Assembly: GCF_014534745.1 (NCBI RefSeq)
Contig: NZ_JACVVP010000013.1
Coordinates: forward strand, 108,844 to 172,843
Direction of reading: 5' to 3'
DNA: 64,000 nt
From: Flammeovirga sp. EKP202
GTDB lineage: Bacteria > Bacteroidota > Bacteroidia > Cytophagales > Flammeovirgaceae
Every line of letters starts with the position of its first letter. Positions within the stretch are counted from its first letter, which is position 1. This document shows, one piece after another, positions 16,942 through 26,784 of this stretch. The position numbers and the translations under genes were made by a program. The notes below the pieces were generated by a model. That model was not told the origin of the DNA. It saw only the letters and a list, made by a program, of their open reading frames with translations, and made no database searches.

Positions 16942-19428
16942 TTATTTTTTCCTTTTCACCCCTCTAACCGCTTCCTCTATCCAAGGATTATCCGGCCAAG
17001 AATGTTTAGGATACCTTCTTTTCAGATCTTTCTTCACCTCGAAATAAGCATTATTCCAAAAGCTATTTAAGTCAGATGTGATTTGAACAGGTTTGAATCC
17101 TGGAGAAAGTAAATGGAGCACTACATTTTGCTGTCCATTATTAATCATTGGAGTACTTTCTAAACCAAAACATTCCTGAAGTCTAACCGCCAATATAGGA
17201 GGTTGTCCGTTATCAAGGTACTTTAGTTTAATGTTGGAACCACTTGGTACTTCAATTTTAATAGGAGCTAAAGAGTCTAGTTTTTCTTGTAATTCCCAAG
17301 GTAAACTATGCTGTAAAATATCCTTTAGTTCCAACTTCATCAAATCAGAAGGCTTTTTTACTTTATCCAAATAAGGACTTAACCACTTTGATGCAGAATA
17401 TAAAAGCGTTTCTGTGGAGACATCAGGCCATTTGTCTTTTGGGTTCCACTTTTTCAAAGAAAGCACACGGGACTGCCATTGTTCCACTTCTTTGTCTTTA
17501 AAAGGAAGTAATTGTTTTCCCTCCTTTTTTACAGCATCTAAGATTGCTTGTTGTAAGTGTGATGGATCGGGATTGTTGATAGGTGTACTTTTCAGAATAA
17601 TATTTCCAATACACAGTTGTTTGTTGGCGATCAATCCTCCCTCATCGGTATCCCATTTTACGACTTCTTTTTCTCTTACCATTGGAGCAAGGTCTGTAGG
17701 ATCAAGAGGAGAAGCCATAAATATTTTTCCCATTCCATCTCTAGCATCAATATGAGCTACGGCTAACCAAGCCTCATCCGCTAGTTCATCTCTATGTCCA
17801 ATAGCAGCAATTTTTCCATTGGCCAATTGGAATTGAGCATTATTACCGGGTTTTGCACATGCAATTCTTTCAGGGTAAGCATGTGCCAATAGTAAACCTG
17901 TTTCAAAATCATCAAAGGAATGATTGTCTTCTTTTGATTTGAAGACTTTACGGTATACCTCAGCGATTTTATTAATCTGACGGAAGCGAGGATTTTTTCC
18001 ACCATCTCTTGAACGTCTTAAAGCTGTAATTCTAGTATTTATATCGGCTCCACTGTTTTTAGGCAATGGATCTCTTTCTTCAATAATAGCGGCAAGGTCA
18101 GTGGCTAAAGGCAATAAGTCATTTTCCTCCGCAAACAAAAGCATATGTGCAATACGAGGGTGACAAGGAAGGCGATGAATTGCCTTACCATGTGGGGTGA
18201 TTTTCTCATCTTCTAAGGCTTCCAATTGTGTCAATGTCTCTTTGGCTTGTGCTACATGTCCAGCAGGAGGAGGTGTAACCCATGCTAATTCATTAGGGTG
18301 GATGATGCCCCATTGTGCCAAATCTAAAACTAATGAGGTCAGGTCCGCTTGCTCAATTTCAGGTTCCCTCGTTTCTTCTATTCTGCTATGTGTGGTTTTG
18401 CTCCACATTCTATAGCAGATACCTGGTCCTAAACGTCCGGCTCTACCTGCTCTTTGATCAGCAGCGTCCTCAGAAACCATGACAGTCTCTAACCTTGATA
18501 AGCCTGAATTGGGGTCAAACTGTTGAATACGCGTAAACCCACTATCGATCACAATTTTTACCCCTTCAATGGTCAAACTTGTTTCGGCAATAGAAGTAGC
18601 CAATACAACTTTCCTTTTTCCTTCAGGATGAGGTAAAATAGCCGCTCTTTGTTTGTTGATAGGCAATTGACCAAAAAGAGGATAAATAGCGACACCTTTG
18701 GTATGTTGATGCAACAGATCAGCACATTTCATGATTTCACCCTGTCCCGGTAAGAAACAAAGAATATCGCCATCATGATCTTTTAAGGCATTTTGAATTG
18801 TTTTGGTCATCAATTCAGGTAAGAGATATCGATCTGTATCTCCCACATAGAATTTCTCAACAGGGAACATTCTACCTTGACTTTCTACAATCGGGCAATT
18901 ATCCAACAAGGCAGAAAGTTGTGGCATATCCAAAGTAGCTGACATGACCATTACCTTCAAATCATCTCTTAATACCTGTTGACACTCTCTACAAAGTGCC
19001 ATGGCTAGATCAGCGTGAAGACTTCTTTCATGAAATTCATCAAAAATAACGATCCCTACATCCTCCAATGCATTGTCATCCTGAAGCATACGTGTTAAGA
19101 TCCCTTCTGTTAGAATCTCAATTCGTGTACGCTCAGACACTTTAACATCAAATCGAACTCGATAACCTACCGTTTCTCCCACTTTCTCTCCCAACATATC
19201 TGCCATACGTTGAGCAATGGATTTAGCCGCTAATCTTCTGGGTTCAAGCAGAAATATTTTTCTCCCCTCAAGCCATTCTTCATCCAATAAAGTAAGCGGT
19301 ACTAACGTACTTTTTCCTGCACCCGGAGGAGCCTTTAAAATGATGGTGGATTCTTGTGCTAAATGCTTTCTTACCTCAGGAACAACTTCTGCTACGGGTA
19401 AATTAAATTGATGAAAATCTAAACTCAC
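16942..19428 (-). CDS. hrpB: ATP-dependent helicase HrpB
   Basis: An 828-residue DEAH-box helicase of usual HrpB length. Motif I APPGAGKST (33-41), motif II DEFH (130-133), SATLD, LFGQLPINKQ, ATSIAETSLTIEGVKIVIDSG and the arginine-finger motif QRAGRAGRLGPG are all present. The C-terminal half has the helicase-associated region and the HrpB-specific tail (KRRYPKHSWPDNPW near the end). HrpB hydrolyses ATP on nucleic acid; its physiological role in bacteria is poorly defined. It is a single gene on the minus strand, converging on the small membrane-protein gene, with MITE-like repeats just beyond both ends. Confidence 0.96.
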   Translation of the reverse strand: MSLDFHQFNLPVAEVVPEVRKHLAQESTIILKAPPGAGKSTLVPLTLLDEEWLEGRKIFLLEPRRLAAKSIAQRMADMLGEKVGETVGYRVRFDVKVSERTRIEILTEGILTRMLQDDNALEDVGIVIFDEFHERSLHADLAMALCRECQQVLRDDLKVMVMSATLDMPQLSALLDNCPIVESQGRMFPVEKFYVGDTDRYLLPELMTKTIQNALKDHDGDILCFLPGQGEIMKCADLLHQHTKGVAIYPLFGQLPINKQRAAILPHPEGKRKVVLATSIAETSLTIEGVKIVIDSGFTRIQQFDPNSGLSRLETVMVSEDAADQRAGRAGRLGPGICYRMWSKTTHSRIEETREPEIEQADLTSLVLDLAQWGIIHPNELAWVTPPPAGHVAQAKETLTQLEALEDEKITPHGKAIHRLPCHPRIAHMLLFAEENDLLPLATDLAAIIEERDPLPKNSGADINTRITALRRSRDGGKNPRFRQINKIAEVYRKVFKSKEDNHSFDDFETGLLLAHAYPERIACAKPGNNAQFQLANGKIAAIGHRDELADEAWLAVAHIDARDGMGKIFMASPLDPTDLAPMVREKEVVKWDTDEGGLIANKQLCIGNIILKSTPINNPDPSHLQQAILDAVKKEGKQLLPFKDKEVEQWQSRVLSLKKWNPKDKWPDVSTETLLYSASKWLSPYLDKVKKPSDLMKLELKDILQHSLPWELQEKLDSLAPIKIEVPSGSNIKLKYLDNGQPPILAVRLQECFGLESTPMINNGQQNVVLHLLSPGFKPVQITSDLNSFWNNAYFEVKKDLKRRYPKHSWPDNPWIEEAVRGVKRKK

Positions 19429-19530
19429 TATGCCTTTTCTTTCTGTTTTTCAAATTGAGCTGCAAGATAAGGTAATTTAAACTGAAGAAGATGAAATCAA
19501 CTTAATTATTAACGCTATCAAAGAAAATAC

Positions 19531-19720
19531 ACTGTAAACTAAGTTTTCGAATATTTATGGTATTTAGAAATCAGGAGATTTCTGATGATCAGTGGGACAC
19601 GAATGACGCTTACGTTTATCATTCGCACCAATAGGCTTTCTAATAAAGAAGAAGGAAATTTGAAAGTAGATCCAATAAAGATTTATAGAAAGGTAGATTG
19701 AAATTTAATGAAAACTTTAA
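19531..19720 (+). repeat. partial MITE-like repeat, copy C
   Basis: Left end ACTGTAAACTAAGTTTTCG, then the hairpin AGAAATCAGGAGATTTCT and the ACGAATGACGCTTACG segment as at 16689 and 47200. A short piece of the GAAGAAGGAAA module follows and the right end is degraded. It is the only recognised content between hrpB and cysK; about 150 bases of AT-rich leader before cysK show nothing else. Confidence 0.6.
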
Positions 19721-19924
19721 GGTTGAGATTTTTTTCAATCCCAAGGCACATCATAAGGTAAATTTTCTCAAATATTTTTATCTTGTACTGTGTTGATAAT
19801 CAATATTAAAGTGGTTACCTCATGGGCCAAAAATAAATTTTATAACCAAAAAATTAGCATCATTAAATTCTTATAACTAATATTGTCCTATAGAAATACT
19901 AGAGTAGTAAAAATAAAACGAAAA

Positions 19925-20839
19925 ATGATATATAATAACATTCTTGATACAATTGGTAAAACACCTGTTATTCAAATTAATAAGCTCTTTGGAGATCGTA
20001 AAGTTTACATTAAATCAGAAAAATTTAACCCTGGAGGAAGTATCAAAGACCGTATTGGTTTAGCAATGATTGAAAAAGCTGAGCAAGATGGTGTGATCAA
20101 TAAAGATACTCATTTGATTGAACCAACTTCTGGAAATACAGGTATTGGTTTAGCAATGGCTTCTGCGGTAAAAGGTTATAAATTGACTTTAGTAATGCCG
20201 GAGTCGATGAGTATCGAGAGAAGAAAATTATTAGCTTCTTATGGTGCGAAATTGGTGTTGACAGCGAAGGAGAAAGGAATGAAAGGAGCCATTGAAAAAG
20301 CTGCTGAATTAGCCGCTGAAGAAGAAAATTCATGGATCCCATCTCAGTTCGATAACCAAGCCAACGTAGATATTCATAGAACGACTACAGCTCAAGAATT
20401 AATTGAAGACTTCCCGAATGGCATTGATTACATCATTACCGGTGTAGGTACGGGTGGACATATTACAGGTGTGGCACAAATCTTAAAAGAAAAATGGCCT
20501 AACTTAAAAGTTTATGCTGTTGAGCCAACAACAAGTGCTGTAATTTCTGGAGAAGGTCCTGGTCCTCACCCTATTCAAGGTATTGGTCCTGGATTTATTC
20601 CCAAAAACTTAGATACTGAAGCCATTGATGGTGCTGTAAAAGTAGAAGCTGAAGATGCTAAAAAATTCGCAAGAGAATTTGCTTTACAAGAAGGCTTCTT
20701 AGCGGGTATTTCAACAGGAGCGTCATTAGCTGCGGTAAGTCAGAAATTACCTGAAATAGACGAAAACGCAACTATCTTGACATTCAATTATGATACAGGT
20801 GAAAGATACTTATCGATCGAGGGGCTGTTTGGAGAATAA
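19925..20839 (+). CDS. cysK: cysteine synthase A
   Basis: The start is taken at ATG 19925 ([20 protein letters not shown]), where CysK similarity begins; an upstream TTG would add 14 basic residues. The 304-residue product has PLP lysine K41 in PGGSIKDR, the substrate loop [13 protein letters not shown], the phosphate-binding loop [10 protein letters not shown], and the C-terminal SGASLAA-type motif (ISTGASLAA). It makes L-cysteine from O-acetylserine and sulfide, using PLP, in the cytoplasm. It is monocistronic with a strong terminator. A serine/threonine dehydratase is excluded by the specific motifs; the B isozyme is less likely. Confidence 0.95.
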   Translation: MIYNNILDTIGKTPVIQINKLFGDRKVYIKSEKFNPGGSIKDRIGLAMIEKAEQDGVINKDTHLIEPTSGNTGIGLAMASAVKGYKLTLVMPESMSIERRKLLASYGAKLVLTAKEKGMKGAIEKAAELAAEEENSWIPSQFDNQANVDIHRTTTAQELIEDFPNGIDYIITGVGTGGHITGVAQILKEKWPNLKVYAVEPTTSAVISGEGPGPHPIQGIGPGFIPKNLDTEAIDGAVKVEAEDAKKFAREFALQEGFLAGISTGASLAAVSQKLPEIDENATILTFNYDTGERYLSIEGLFGE

Positions 20840-20910
20840 ATCAACAGCACGAATATTTTAATTCAGAGATTATAATATCACTTTATATAATCAGAGTTTT
20901 CCTTAAATTA

Positions 20911-20946
20911 AGGCATCAATTTCATATGAAGTTGATGCCTTTTTCT
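20911..20946 (+). terminator. intrinsic terminator after cysK
   Basis: AGGCATCAA pairs with TTGATGCCT around an AT-rich loop, followed by TTTTTC. Confidence 0.9.
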
Positions 20947-20969
20947 ATAATCCACAATAAATCAAAAAC

Positions 20970-21959
20970 ATGAAAGCTATAACATTTCATTCGGCTAAAG
21001 ACACATTTCAATTAGAAGAAATTCAAATGCCAACTCCTGCAAAAGATGAAGTAAGAATAAAAGTACAAGCTTGTGGTATCAATCCCGTTGATGCAAAAGT
21101 AATTCAATGGAAAGGTATGGTAGGTGAGCGCATGAATGATGAGTGGGTAGTTGGGTTAGATGTAGTTGGTGTGATTGATGAAATTGGTGAAGAAGTAGAA
21201 GGTTGGAATGTAGGAGATGAAGTTTTTTACCACGGTAACATGACTCGTCCTCATGGCGGGTTAGCTGAATACGCCATTCATAAGGTGAATACATTGTTGG
21301 ATAAGCCGAAAGAGCTGCCTTTGTTGGATGCTGCAGCAAGTCCTTGTGCAGGCTGGACGGCATGGAGAGCCATCGTAGAAAAGTTAAAGGTCAATGAAGA
21401 TGATTCTTTATTGATCATTGGTGGATCTGGAGGTGTAGGATCTTATGCTGTACAAATTGCCAAAAATGTCTGCGGGTGTAAAGAAATATTGGCCGTTGCT
21501 TCTTCAAGAAATGAGGAGTATGTCAAAAGTTTAGGTGCTGATCATGTGATTTGTTATGATAAGGTCAATGTTCTGGAAGAAGTACAACGACTCACAAATG
21601 GTGAAGGTGTGACAAAGTCATTTGATACAATCGGAGATGATAATGATATTTTAGCAGCAAACGCTTTAGGTTTTAACGGTCAAATGTTGGAGCTGGTAAG
21701 AACGGTTAGACCTGATCAATATGAGAATGTTTTTATGAAAAATTTGACATTTCATCAATTGGCACTAGGTGCGGGTCACGAACATGGAAACATCGGACAA
21801 AAAGCAATTGTAGATGCCGGAATAGGTTTGACAGTGGCTTTGGTCAACGGTAAGGTAAAATCTCCAAAATTAGTTACCGTTGATTTTGAAGGTGCAATAA
21901 CAACATTGAATAATATTTTAAATAAGAAAGTGGTAGGTAAGGTAGTGTTGACCTTATAA
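20970..21959 (+). CDS. MDR-family zinc-independent alcohol dehydrogenase/quinone reductase
   Basis: A 329-residue medium-chain dehydrogenase/reductase. The N-terminal GroES-like domain contains ACGINPVDAKVIQW and VGLDVVGVIDEIGEEVEGW. The Rossmann domain has the cofactor loop GGSGGVGSYAVQIAK. It lacks the GHE zinc ligand and the four-Cys lobe, placing it with quinone oxidoreductase-like enzymes that reduce quinones or enones with NADPH. It begins just after the cysK terminator, so it probably has its own promoter. The substrate is not inferable. Confidence 0.9.
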   Translation: MKAITFHSAKDTFQLEEIQMPTPAKDEVRIKVQACGINPVDAKVIQWKGMVGERMNDEWVVGLDVVGVIDEIGEEVEGWNVGDEVFYHGNMTRPHGGLAEYAIHKVNTLLDKPKELPLLDAAASPCAGWTAWRAIVEKLKVNEDDSLLIIGGSGGVGSYAVQIAKNVCGCKEILAVASSRNEEYVKSLGADHVICYDKVNVLEEVQRLTNGEGVTKSFDTIGDDNDILAANALGFNGQMLELVRTVRPDQYENVFMKNLTFHQLALGAGHEHGNIGQKAIVDAGIGLTVALVNGKVKSPKLVTVDFEGAITTLNNILNKKVVGKVVLTL

Positions 21960-22033
21960 TTTAACTTCTTAAGCCATGTACCAATAGTGTTGATCACGGT
22001 TTTATTTTTAAAAGTTTCGAAAAATGCTTTCAT

Positions 22034-22071
22034 TCATCATTAGCCTACAATTTAAGTGGGTCTAATGATGA
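22034..22071. repeat. inverted repeat downstream of the MDR gene
   Basis: TCATCATTAG (22034-22043) and CTAATGATGA (22062-22071) are a perfect 10-base inverted repeat. There is no T-run, so it is a possible Rho-independent-like or structural element only. Confidence 0.45.
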
Positions 22072-22108
22072 TAGCACAAATTGAACTTTAGAGCATTTAA
22101 TATCATTG

Positions 22109-22160
22109 GGGCAATAGGAATGAAATTTAGCTTACGCCATCAAAGCCTTGACTTTAATTC
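22109..22160 (+). repeat. short remnant of the MITE-like repeat, copy D
   Basis: ATAGGAATGAAATTTAGCTT followed by a degraded CAAAGCCTTGA matches the long module of the full copies. The rest of the 21960-22503 gap holds the inverted repeat above and the GH29 leader. Confidence 0.45.
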
Positions 22161-22401
22161 TAACGAACAAACTTGAATTTAAATCATTAGTGACTTACTA
22201 CTTCCTTCAATATCCCTCAATCGGTTTAGTAATAATAGGTGCACAAAATAATATTTCCACTTAAAAAATGGTTTATAGCAGCCTATTTGATGTTATCAAA
22301 TAGGTGAAATAATTGATATAAAAGCACATTTATACGCTTAAATACAAATTTACCCCTTATTTAAAGCATCAATTTTTTCTACCCTAAGTGTGTCTACAAC
22401 C

Positions 22402-22409
22402 TAATTTTG
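22402..22409 (+). promoter_or_regulatory. candidate -7 box for GH29 gene
   Basis: TAATTTTG matches TAnnTTTG, 94 bases before the ATG. The leader between contains AAAGACAA and TTTTGTCTTT, which can pair and may form a structured 5' UTR. Confidence 0.35.
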
Positions 22410-22503
22410 AAAATGTAGAAAGACAAGGACAAGAGCGTAAAGCAATGCTATAACATCTCTTTTGTCTTTGAGATTGAAATAGTAAAAAAGAATTTTTATA
22501 AGT

Positions 22504-24111
22504 ATGAAATTAGTCAAAAAATTATCGCTTCCGATTCTTCTTTGTGCTATGTTTTCTTGTCAAAAACCGCCAGCACAGCAAGAATTGACAACAGAACAAA
22601 CGTATCAAGAAGATTGGAAATCTATTGCGAAAGTAAACAAAGAACCAGATTGGTATCAAGATGCTAAGTTTGGTATTTATACACACTGGGGACCTGTATC
22701 AGGCGCTTTCGTTAATATGAAAGAAAAGCAATACTTACCAGGATGGCACGGCATGTTGATGTATGGTAAAAATGGTATTCCAAACTGGAAAACAGGAAAA
22801 TTACCTAAAAAGCCAGACGGTACTCCTAACACAAATCCAACGAAAAATTACTTACATCACGTAGAACAATTTGGTGACCCTGCGGAATACGGTTACACTT
22901 ACTTAATCGAAAACTTCAAACCAACAGGTTTTGATGCTGAAAAGTGGGCTGATTTGTTTGAAAAATCAGGGGCTAAATTTGCAGGTCCAGTGGCAATGCA
23001 CCACGATAACTTTGCCATGTGGGATAGTAAGGCGACACGTTGGAATTCTGTAAACTATGGAGGTAAAGACATCTCTCAGGAGTTCAAAACAGCGGTCGAA
23101 AAACGTGGTATGAAGTTCCTTTCTTCTTTCCACCACGCATTTACTTGGATGTATTTTGCTCCAGCTCACCAATATGAAGGTGCAGTAAGTCCAGAAGATT
23201 ATGACTTGTATACTACACCGCACGGTTATGACGATAAAATGCCTACAAAAGAATTCCATGATCAATGGTGGGCAGTCTTGAAAGAATACATTGACGATTA
23301 TCAACCAGATATTATTTGGTTTGACTGGTGGTTAGAAAATATGGATGAAAATTACAGAAAGAAGTTTTTAGCGTATTACTACAACAAAGGTAAAGAGTGG
23401 AATAAGGAAGTAGTGGTAATGTTTAAAGAAACTACATTCCCAGAAGCAACAGCCGTAAGAGATTACGAAAGAGGTAGACCAAACCAACCGAAAAAGGATG
23501 CATGGGTAACGGATACTTCTCCAGGTACTTGGTTCTACAGATCAAATGCGAAGTTTGTAAAAACAAACGAGTTAGTAGATATCTTAATTGACATTGTTTC
23601 TAAAAATGGTAACATGTTATTGAATGTTCCTCCAAATCCAGATGGTACAATTCCAGTAGAAATGGAAAACTTATTGACTGATATTGGTGGATGGTTAAAA
23701 GTAAATGGAGAAGCAATCTACGGAACTCGTCCTTGGACAATCTTCGGTGAAGGTCCTACAAGAATTCCTGCTGGTGGTCATAAAATCGAAAGAAAGAAAA
23801 TCGTTTACACTGAAAACGATATCCGATTCACGAAAAAGAATGATAGTGAATTCTACGCTCTTGTGATGGACACTCCAAAAGGTGATATTGTTGTAGAAAC
23901 ATTGAGCACTAAGTTTGGTGTCTTAAACAACAAAATCGAGAAAATCACACTTTTAGGTAGTGATGAGCCATTAAAATGGGAAAGAAATGAGTATGGATTA
24001 GTAATCAAACGTCCTGCTAAATTCCCAACAGATTATGCTCACGCTTTCAAAATCCAATGTGAAGGTTACAGAGAAACTGACATTGGCGGAGATCTAGAAC
24101 AAAATTTATAA
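22504..24111 (+). CDS. GH29 alpha-L-fucosidase lipoprotein
   Basis: A 535-residue protein with a lipoprotein signal (lipobox AMFSC, Cys19), so probably lipid-anchored outside the inner membrane. The GH29 barrel is clear: DWYQDAKFGIYTHWGPVSG, then VAMHHDNFAMWDSKATRWN, FHHAFTW, and PDIIWFDWW with the nucleophile at D274. VSKNGNMLLNVPPNPDG is the usual late GH29 motif. The enzyme removes alpha-L-fucose from glycans. It resembles the GH29 at 59621 in length and motifs but has an insertion before residue 115 and extra C-terminal sequence. It stands alone between terminators; the nearest carbohydrate locus is 25 kb away. Substrate preference (fucoidan, mucin or plant glycan) cannot be read. Confidence 0.93.
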   Translation: MKLVKKLSLPILLCAMFSCQKPPAQQELTTEQTYQEDWKSIAKVNKEPDWYQDAKFGIYTHWGPVSGAFVNMKEKQYLPGWHGMLMYGKNGIPNWKTGKLPKKPDGTPNTNPTKNYLHHVEQFGDPAEYGYTYLIENFKPTGFDAEKWADLFEKSGAKFAGPVAMHHDNFAMWDSKATRWNSVNYGGKDISQEFKTAVEKRGMKFLSSFHHAFTWMYFAPAHQYEGAVSPEDYDLYTTPHGYDDKMPTKEFHDQWWAVLKEYIDDYQPDIIWFDWWLENMDENYRKKFLAYYYNKGKEWNKEVVVMFKETTFPEATAVRDYERGRPNQPKKDAWVTDTSPGTWFYRSNAKFVKTNELVDILIDIVSKNGNMLLNVPPNPDGTIPVEMENLLTDIGGWLKVNGEAIYGTRPWTIFGEGPTRIPAGGHKIERKKIVYTENDIRFTKKNDSEFYALVMDTPKGDIVVETLSTKFGVLNNKIEKITLLGSDEPLKWERNEYGLVIKRPAKFPTDYAHAFKIQCEGYRETDIGGDLEQNL

Positions 24112-24134
24112 TGTAAATTTCAATAGATAGTGGT

Positions 24135-24169
24135 AGTCACCCTTGTTGCATAACGAGGGTGACTTTTTT
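24135..24169 (+). terminator. intrinsic terminator after GH29 gene
   Basis: AGTCACCCT pairs with AGGGTGACT around a 12-base loop, followed by six T residues. Confidence 0.92.
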
Positions 24170-24173
24170 GTGC

Positions 24174-24331
24174 TATTTAGAAATTGTGAGGTTTTTAATG
24201 ATCGCTTAAGACAAGAGAAATGAAATTTAGCTTTTGCGTTCAAAGCCCTTACTTTTTTGCTTTGTTTTTGTTTTAAGACAAAAATGAAGAAGAAGGAAGC
24301 TTGAAAGTTGACATAAACTATAGTTTACAGT
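24174..24331 (+). repeat. truncated MITE-like repeat, copy E
   Basis: It contains TATTTAGAAATTGTGAGG (degraded hairpin module), GAAATTTAGCTTTTGCGTTC, CTTTGTTTTTG, GAAGAAGGAAGCTTGAAAGT and the right terminus TAGTTTACAGT. The middle of the full element is deleted. Confidence 0.6.
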
Positions 24332-24971
24332 TTTTAATTTCTTAACCTCTAAAATTATTGATGGTTAAAGCTATGTTGCTAAAGTGACATTAAGCTTTAA
24401 CCATTTTTTATTTATTATCTCTGTTATGATGTTCATCAAAAATGTACTCTTTTTTCTTAAATGTTAATGGTTTTTAGGGTGACATATAGTTACATTTTTG
24501 AGGAGAAGTAGTAAATGATTCATATATCATTACAGAAAAAGTACGTCAGTGTGTAAAGTCAAGGTGATATTGAATATTTTTTCATTGAATAATTTTTATA
24601 ATACACATTTTCAGTTTTTTAGGTTTTGTTTTTTTGTGTTAAACAAATAAAATTACTTTAAATAAAAGTGTGAAATTAGAACCTGTAGACATGTTTTCTT
24701 AAAATTATTTTACATAATGTTTTCGTAACATAAAGATGGTTAAATATAAAGGTAATACCATTTATAATTCACTTTTATATAATTATAAATACATTATGAT
24801 TTAAGTATCTTTTTTCTGAAATGAAGACTGGTGATATGTGAAAATTGTACAATTGGGAGAATTGGTTTTATGTAATAAAATATCACTAGAAAAGCTCAAA
24901 GTGTATGACCACATTTGCCCCCGAAATTTTGAGTTAAAAAAAATTAAATAATTATCTAACTAAATTTTTTC
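24332..24971. other. long AT-rich leader upstream of the giant-protein operon
   Basis: About 640 bases of very AT-rich DNA with no credible ORF or RNA gene. A gene-distal hairpin (GGTTAAAGCT and AGCTTTAACC, 24363-24400) is visible. The promoter for the operon at 24972 must lie here, but I cannot single out a -7 box. Confidence 0.4.
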
Positions 24972-26693
24972 ATGAAACATCTTTATTTCTCTTTGAAGAA
25001 AGTAGCTATTCTAATACCATTATTTATAACACTAATGGTATGTACAACTACAAACACTATGGCCCAAGAATGGTGGGTTGGTACAGCTATCAACAAGAAC
25101 GAGGACTACATGGACCTCGACAACAATGACAACTATGCAGGTGGACCTCTAAGAGTAGGTATGATCGTCACTGAAACAGATGGCAAAACCTGGTCAGGTC
25201 TGAGACAATGGGATCCAGACAGTAATTTGTATGGTGGTTTGATCATTGATGCAAACACAAGCTATGACATCTACTTGAAGTCTCGCCGTGTGGGTATTGG
25301 TCTTGACAATCCAAGTGACAAACTTCATGTTTACAATGGTAACATTAGAATCTCTGATCCAAACAGTACAACTAGATTAAACTTCTATTCAGGATCAAGT
25401 TCTAGATTTACAATGGGACAACACAAAACGGGTGAGGCATTCCTTTGGAACGAATCGAATGATTACATGCAATTTGCTACAAACAATACCGAAAGGTTTA
25501 GAATTTCAAGTGCAGGTAAAGTAAGAGTAGGTTCAGGAAATGCCTCTGAGTATTTTGAAGTGTATCCTGATACTGATGTATCGGCAATTATCGGTAAAGC
25601 CAAAATAGGTTTTATCTCTAATTATACGGACATGGCCGGGTTTGCACATTACGATAACTACACTTCATCGAGCTATGCATTATTACAGAAAGCAGATGGT
25701 ACAACTTTAATCAATGCAAAATCTGGAAAATTAATTGATTTGAGAATCAATAACAGTACTAAGGTTCGTTTGGCTTCAAATGGTTACTTGGGGGTTGGAA
25801 CTACTTCACCTCAAACTACTTTAGATGTAAACGGTACTATTGTCGCGGGTGGAAAGGAAAATGGACTTTATAACAGTTCAGACAATGGAACACCTTTGGA
25901 TGGTGGTGAAGGTATCATTTTACCTGGTGGAACTTCTCAGTACAACATTTCAGTACAAGACGGTAATGGTAGAATTCAGCATAAGTGGAATGCTACTACA
26001 GGAACAAGTGAAAAATTCCTTGTAGGAAATGAGGATGCCGCTTTCATTGACATGGGTGTTGAAGTGAGCAATGATGATTGGATCGCATTCAAATGGGCTG
26101 ATGGTTCAGGTAAAGCAGCAGGAGAATCAATCTCTTGGGGTACTCATTTTGCGATAAACAACTTAGGTAATGTGGGTATTGGAGTGACTAATTCTCAATA
26201 CAAATTGAACGTAGGAGGTACTTTCAGAGCTAATGGAGCTTCAAGTTTTGCGGAGTCAGCGACTTTTGAAAAGAGTGCTTCGTTTGAAGAAGATGCCAAC
26301 TTTGAATCACAAGTTTACATAGGTTCAAGAGACCATAGCAGTTTCAACAATCACGCAATTGATCAGTATGAGTTGATAGTAGAAGGTGATGTGATTGCGA
26401 AACGAGTAGTAGCAGCTCCTAGCAATGAATGGCCGGATTATGTATTTGAAGAAGAATATGAATTGGCACCGTTGTCTGAGGTAGCTTCATTTATTGAAGA
26501 AAAAGGACATTTGCCTAACATGCCTTCTGCTGCTGAAGTAAAAGAATCAGGTGTTGATGTAGTAGAAGTAGAGCGTATTTTACTTGAGAAAGTAGAGGAG
26601 TTAACTTTATATGTGATCGAATTAGAGAAGAAAGTAGCTGAAATTGAACAGAAAAAATCAAAAAGAGAAAAAAGAAGAGACAGAAAAAAATAA
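24972..26693 (+). CDS. secreted tail-fibre-like protein with coiled-coil C-terminus
   Basis: A 573-residue protein with a signal peptide (LIPLFITLMVCTTTNTMAQ). It has repeated tail-fibre-type strands: VGIGLDNPSDKLHVYNG, LGVGTTSPQTTLDVNGTI and NVGIGVTNSQYKLNVGGTF. The last 120 residues read EYELAPLSEVASFIEEKGHL, then PNMPSAAEV, then a heptad coiled coil and a Lys/Arg-rich end. This architecture is common in Bacteroidota and probably makes a trimeric beta-helical fibre. It has no T9SS domain of its own. The 92-base gap to the 4001-residue gene suggests an operon; the two products may form one surface structure, which is inferred. Function is unknown. Confidence 0.8.
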   Translation: MKHLYFSLKKVAILIPLFITLMVCTTTNTMAQEWWVGTAINKNEDYMDLDNNDNYAGGPLRVGMIVTETDGKTWSGLRQWDPDSNLYGGLIIDANTSYDIYLKSRRVGIGLDNPSDKLHVYNGNIRISDPNSTTRLNFYSGSSSRFTMGQHKTGEAFLWNESNDYMQFATNNTERFRISSAGKVRVGSGNASEYFEVYPDTDVSAIIGKAKIGFISNYTDMAGFAHYDNYTSSSYALLQKADGTTLINAKSGKLIDLRINNSTKVRLASNGYLGVGTTSPQTTLDVNGTIVAGGKENGLYNSSDNGTPLDGGEGIILPGGTSQYNISVQDGNGRIQHKWNATTGTSEKFLVGNEDAAFIDMGVEVSNDDWIAFKWADGSGKAAGESISWGTHFAINNLGNVGIGVTNSQYKLNVGGTFRANGASSFAESATFEKSASFEEDANFESQVYIGSRDHSSFNNHAIDQYELIVEGDVIAKRVVAAPSNEWPDYVFEEEYELAPLSEVASFIEEKGHLPNMPSAAEVKESGVDVVEVERILLEKVEELTLYVIELEKKVAEIEQKKSKREKRRDRKK

Positions 26694-26784
26694 TTGTTTT
26701 TTCTAAAGCCAATTTAACCAAATGAATAGGTTCAAGAAGCTTATAACCAACTAAATCGAAAAAATTCTTTTTTAAATAAAACTC

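Noticed and set aside
16789..17070. 93-codon plus-strand ORF inside repeat copy B and hrpB
   Set aside because: It crosses the repeat and the antisense of hrpB; composition is not coding-like.
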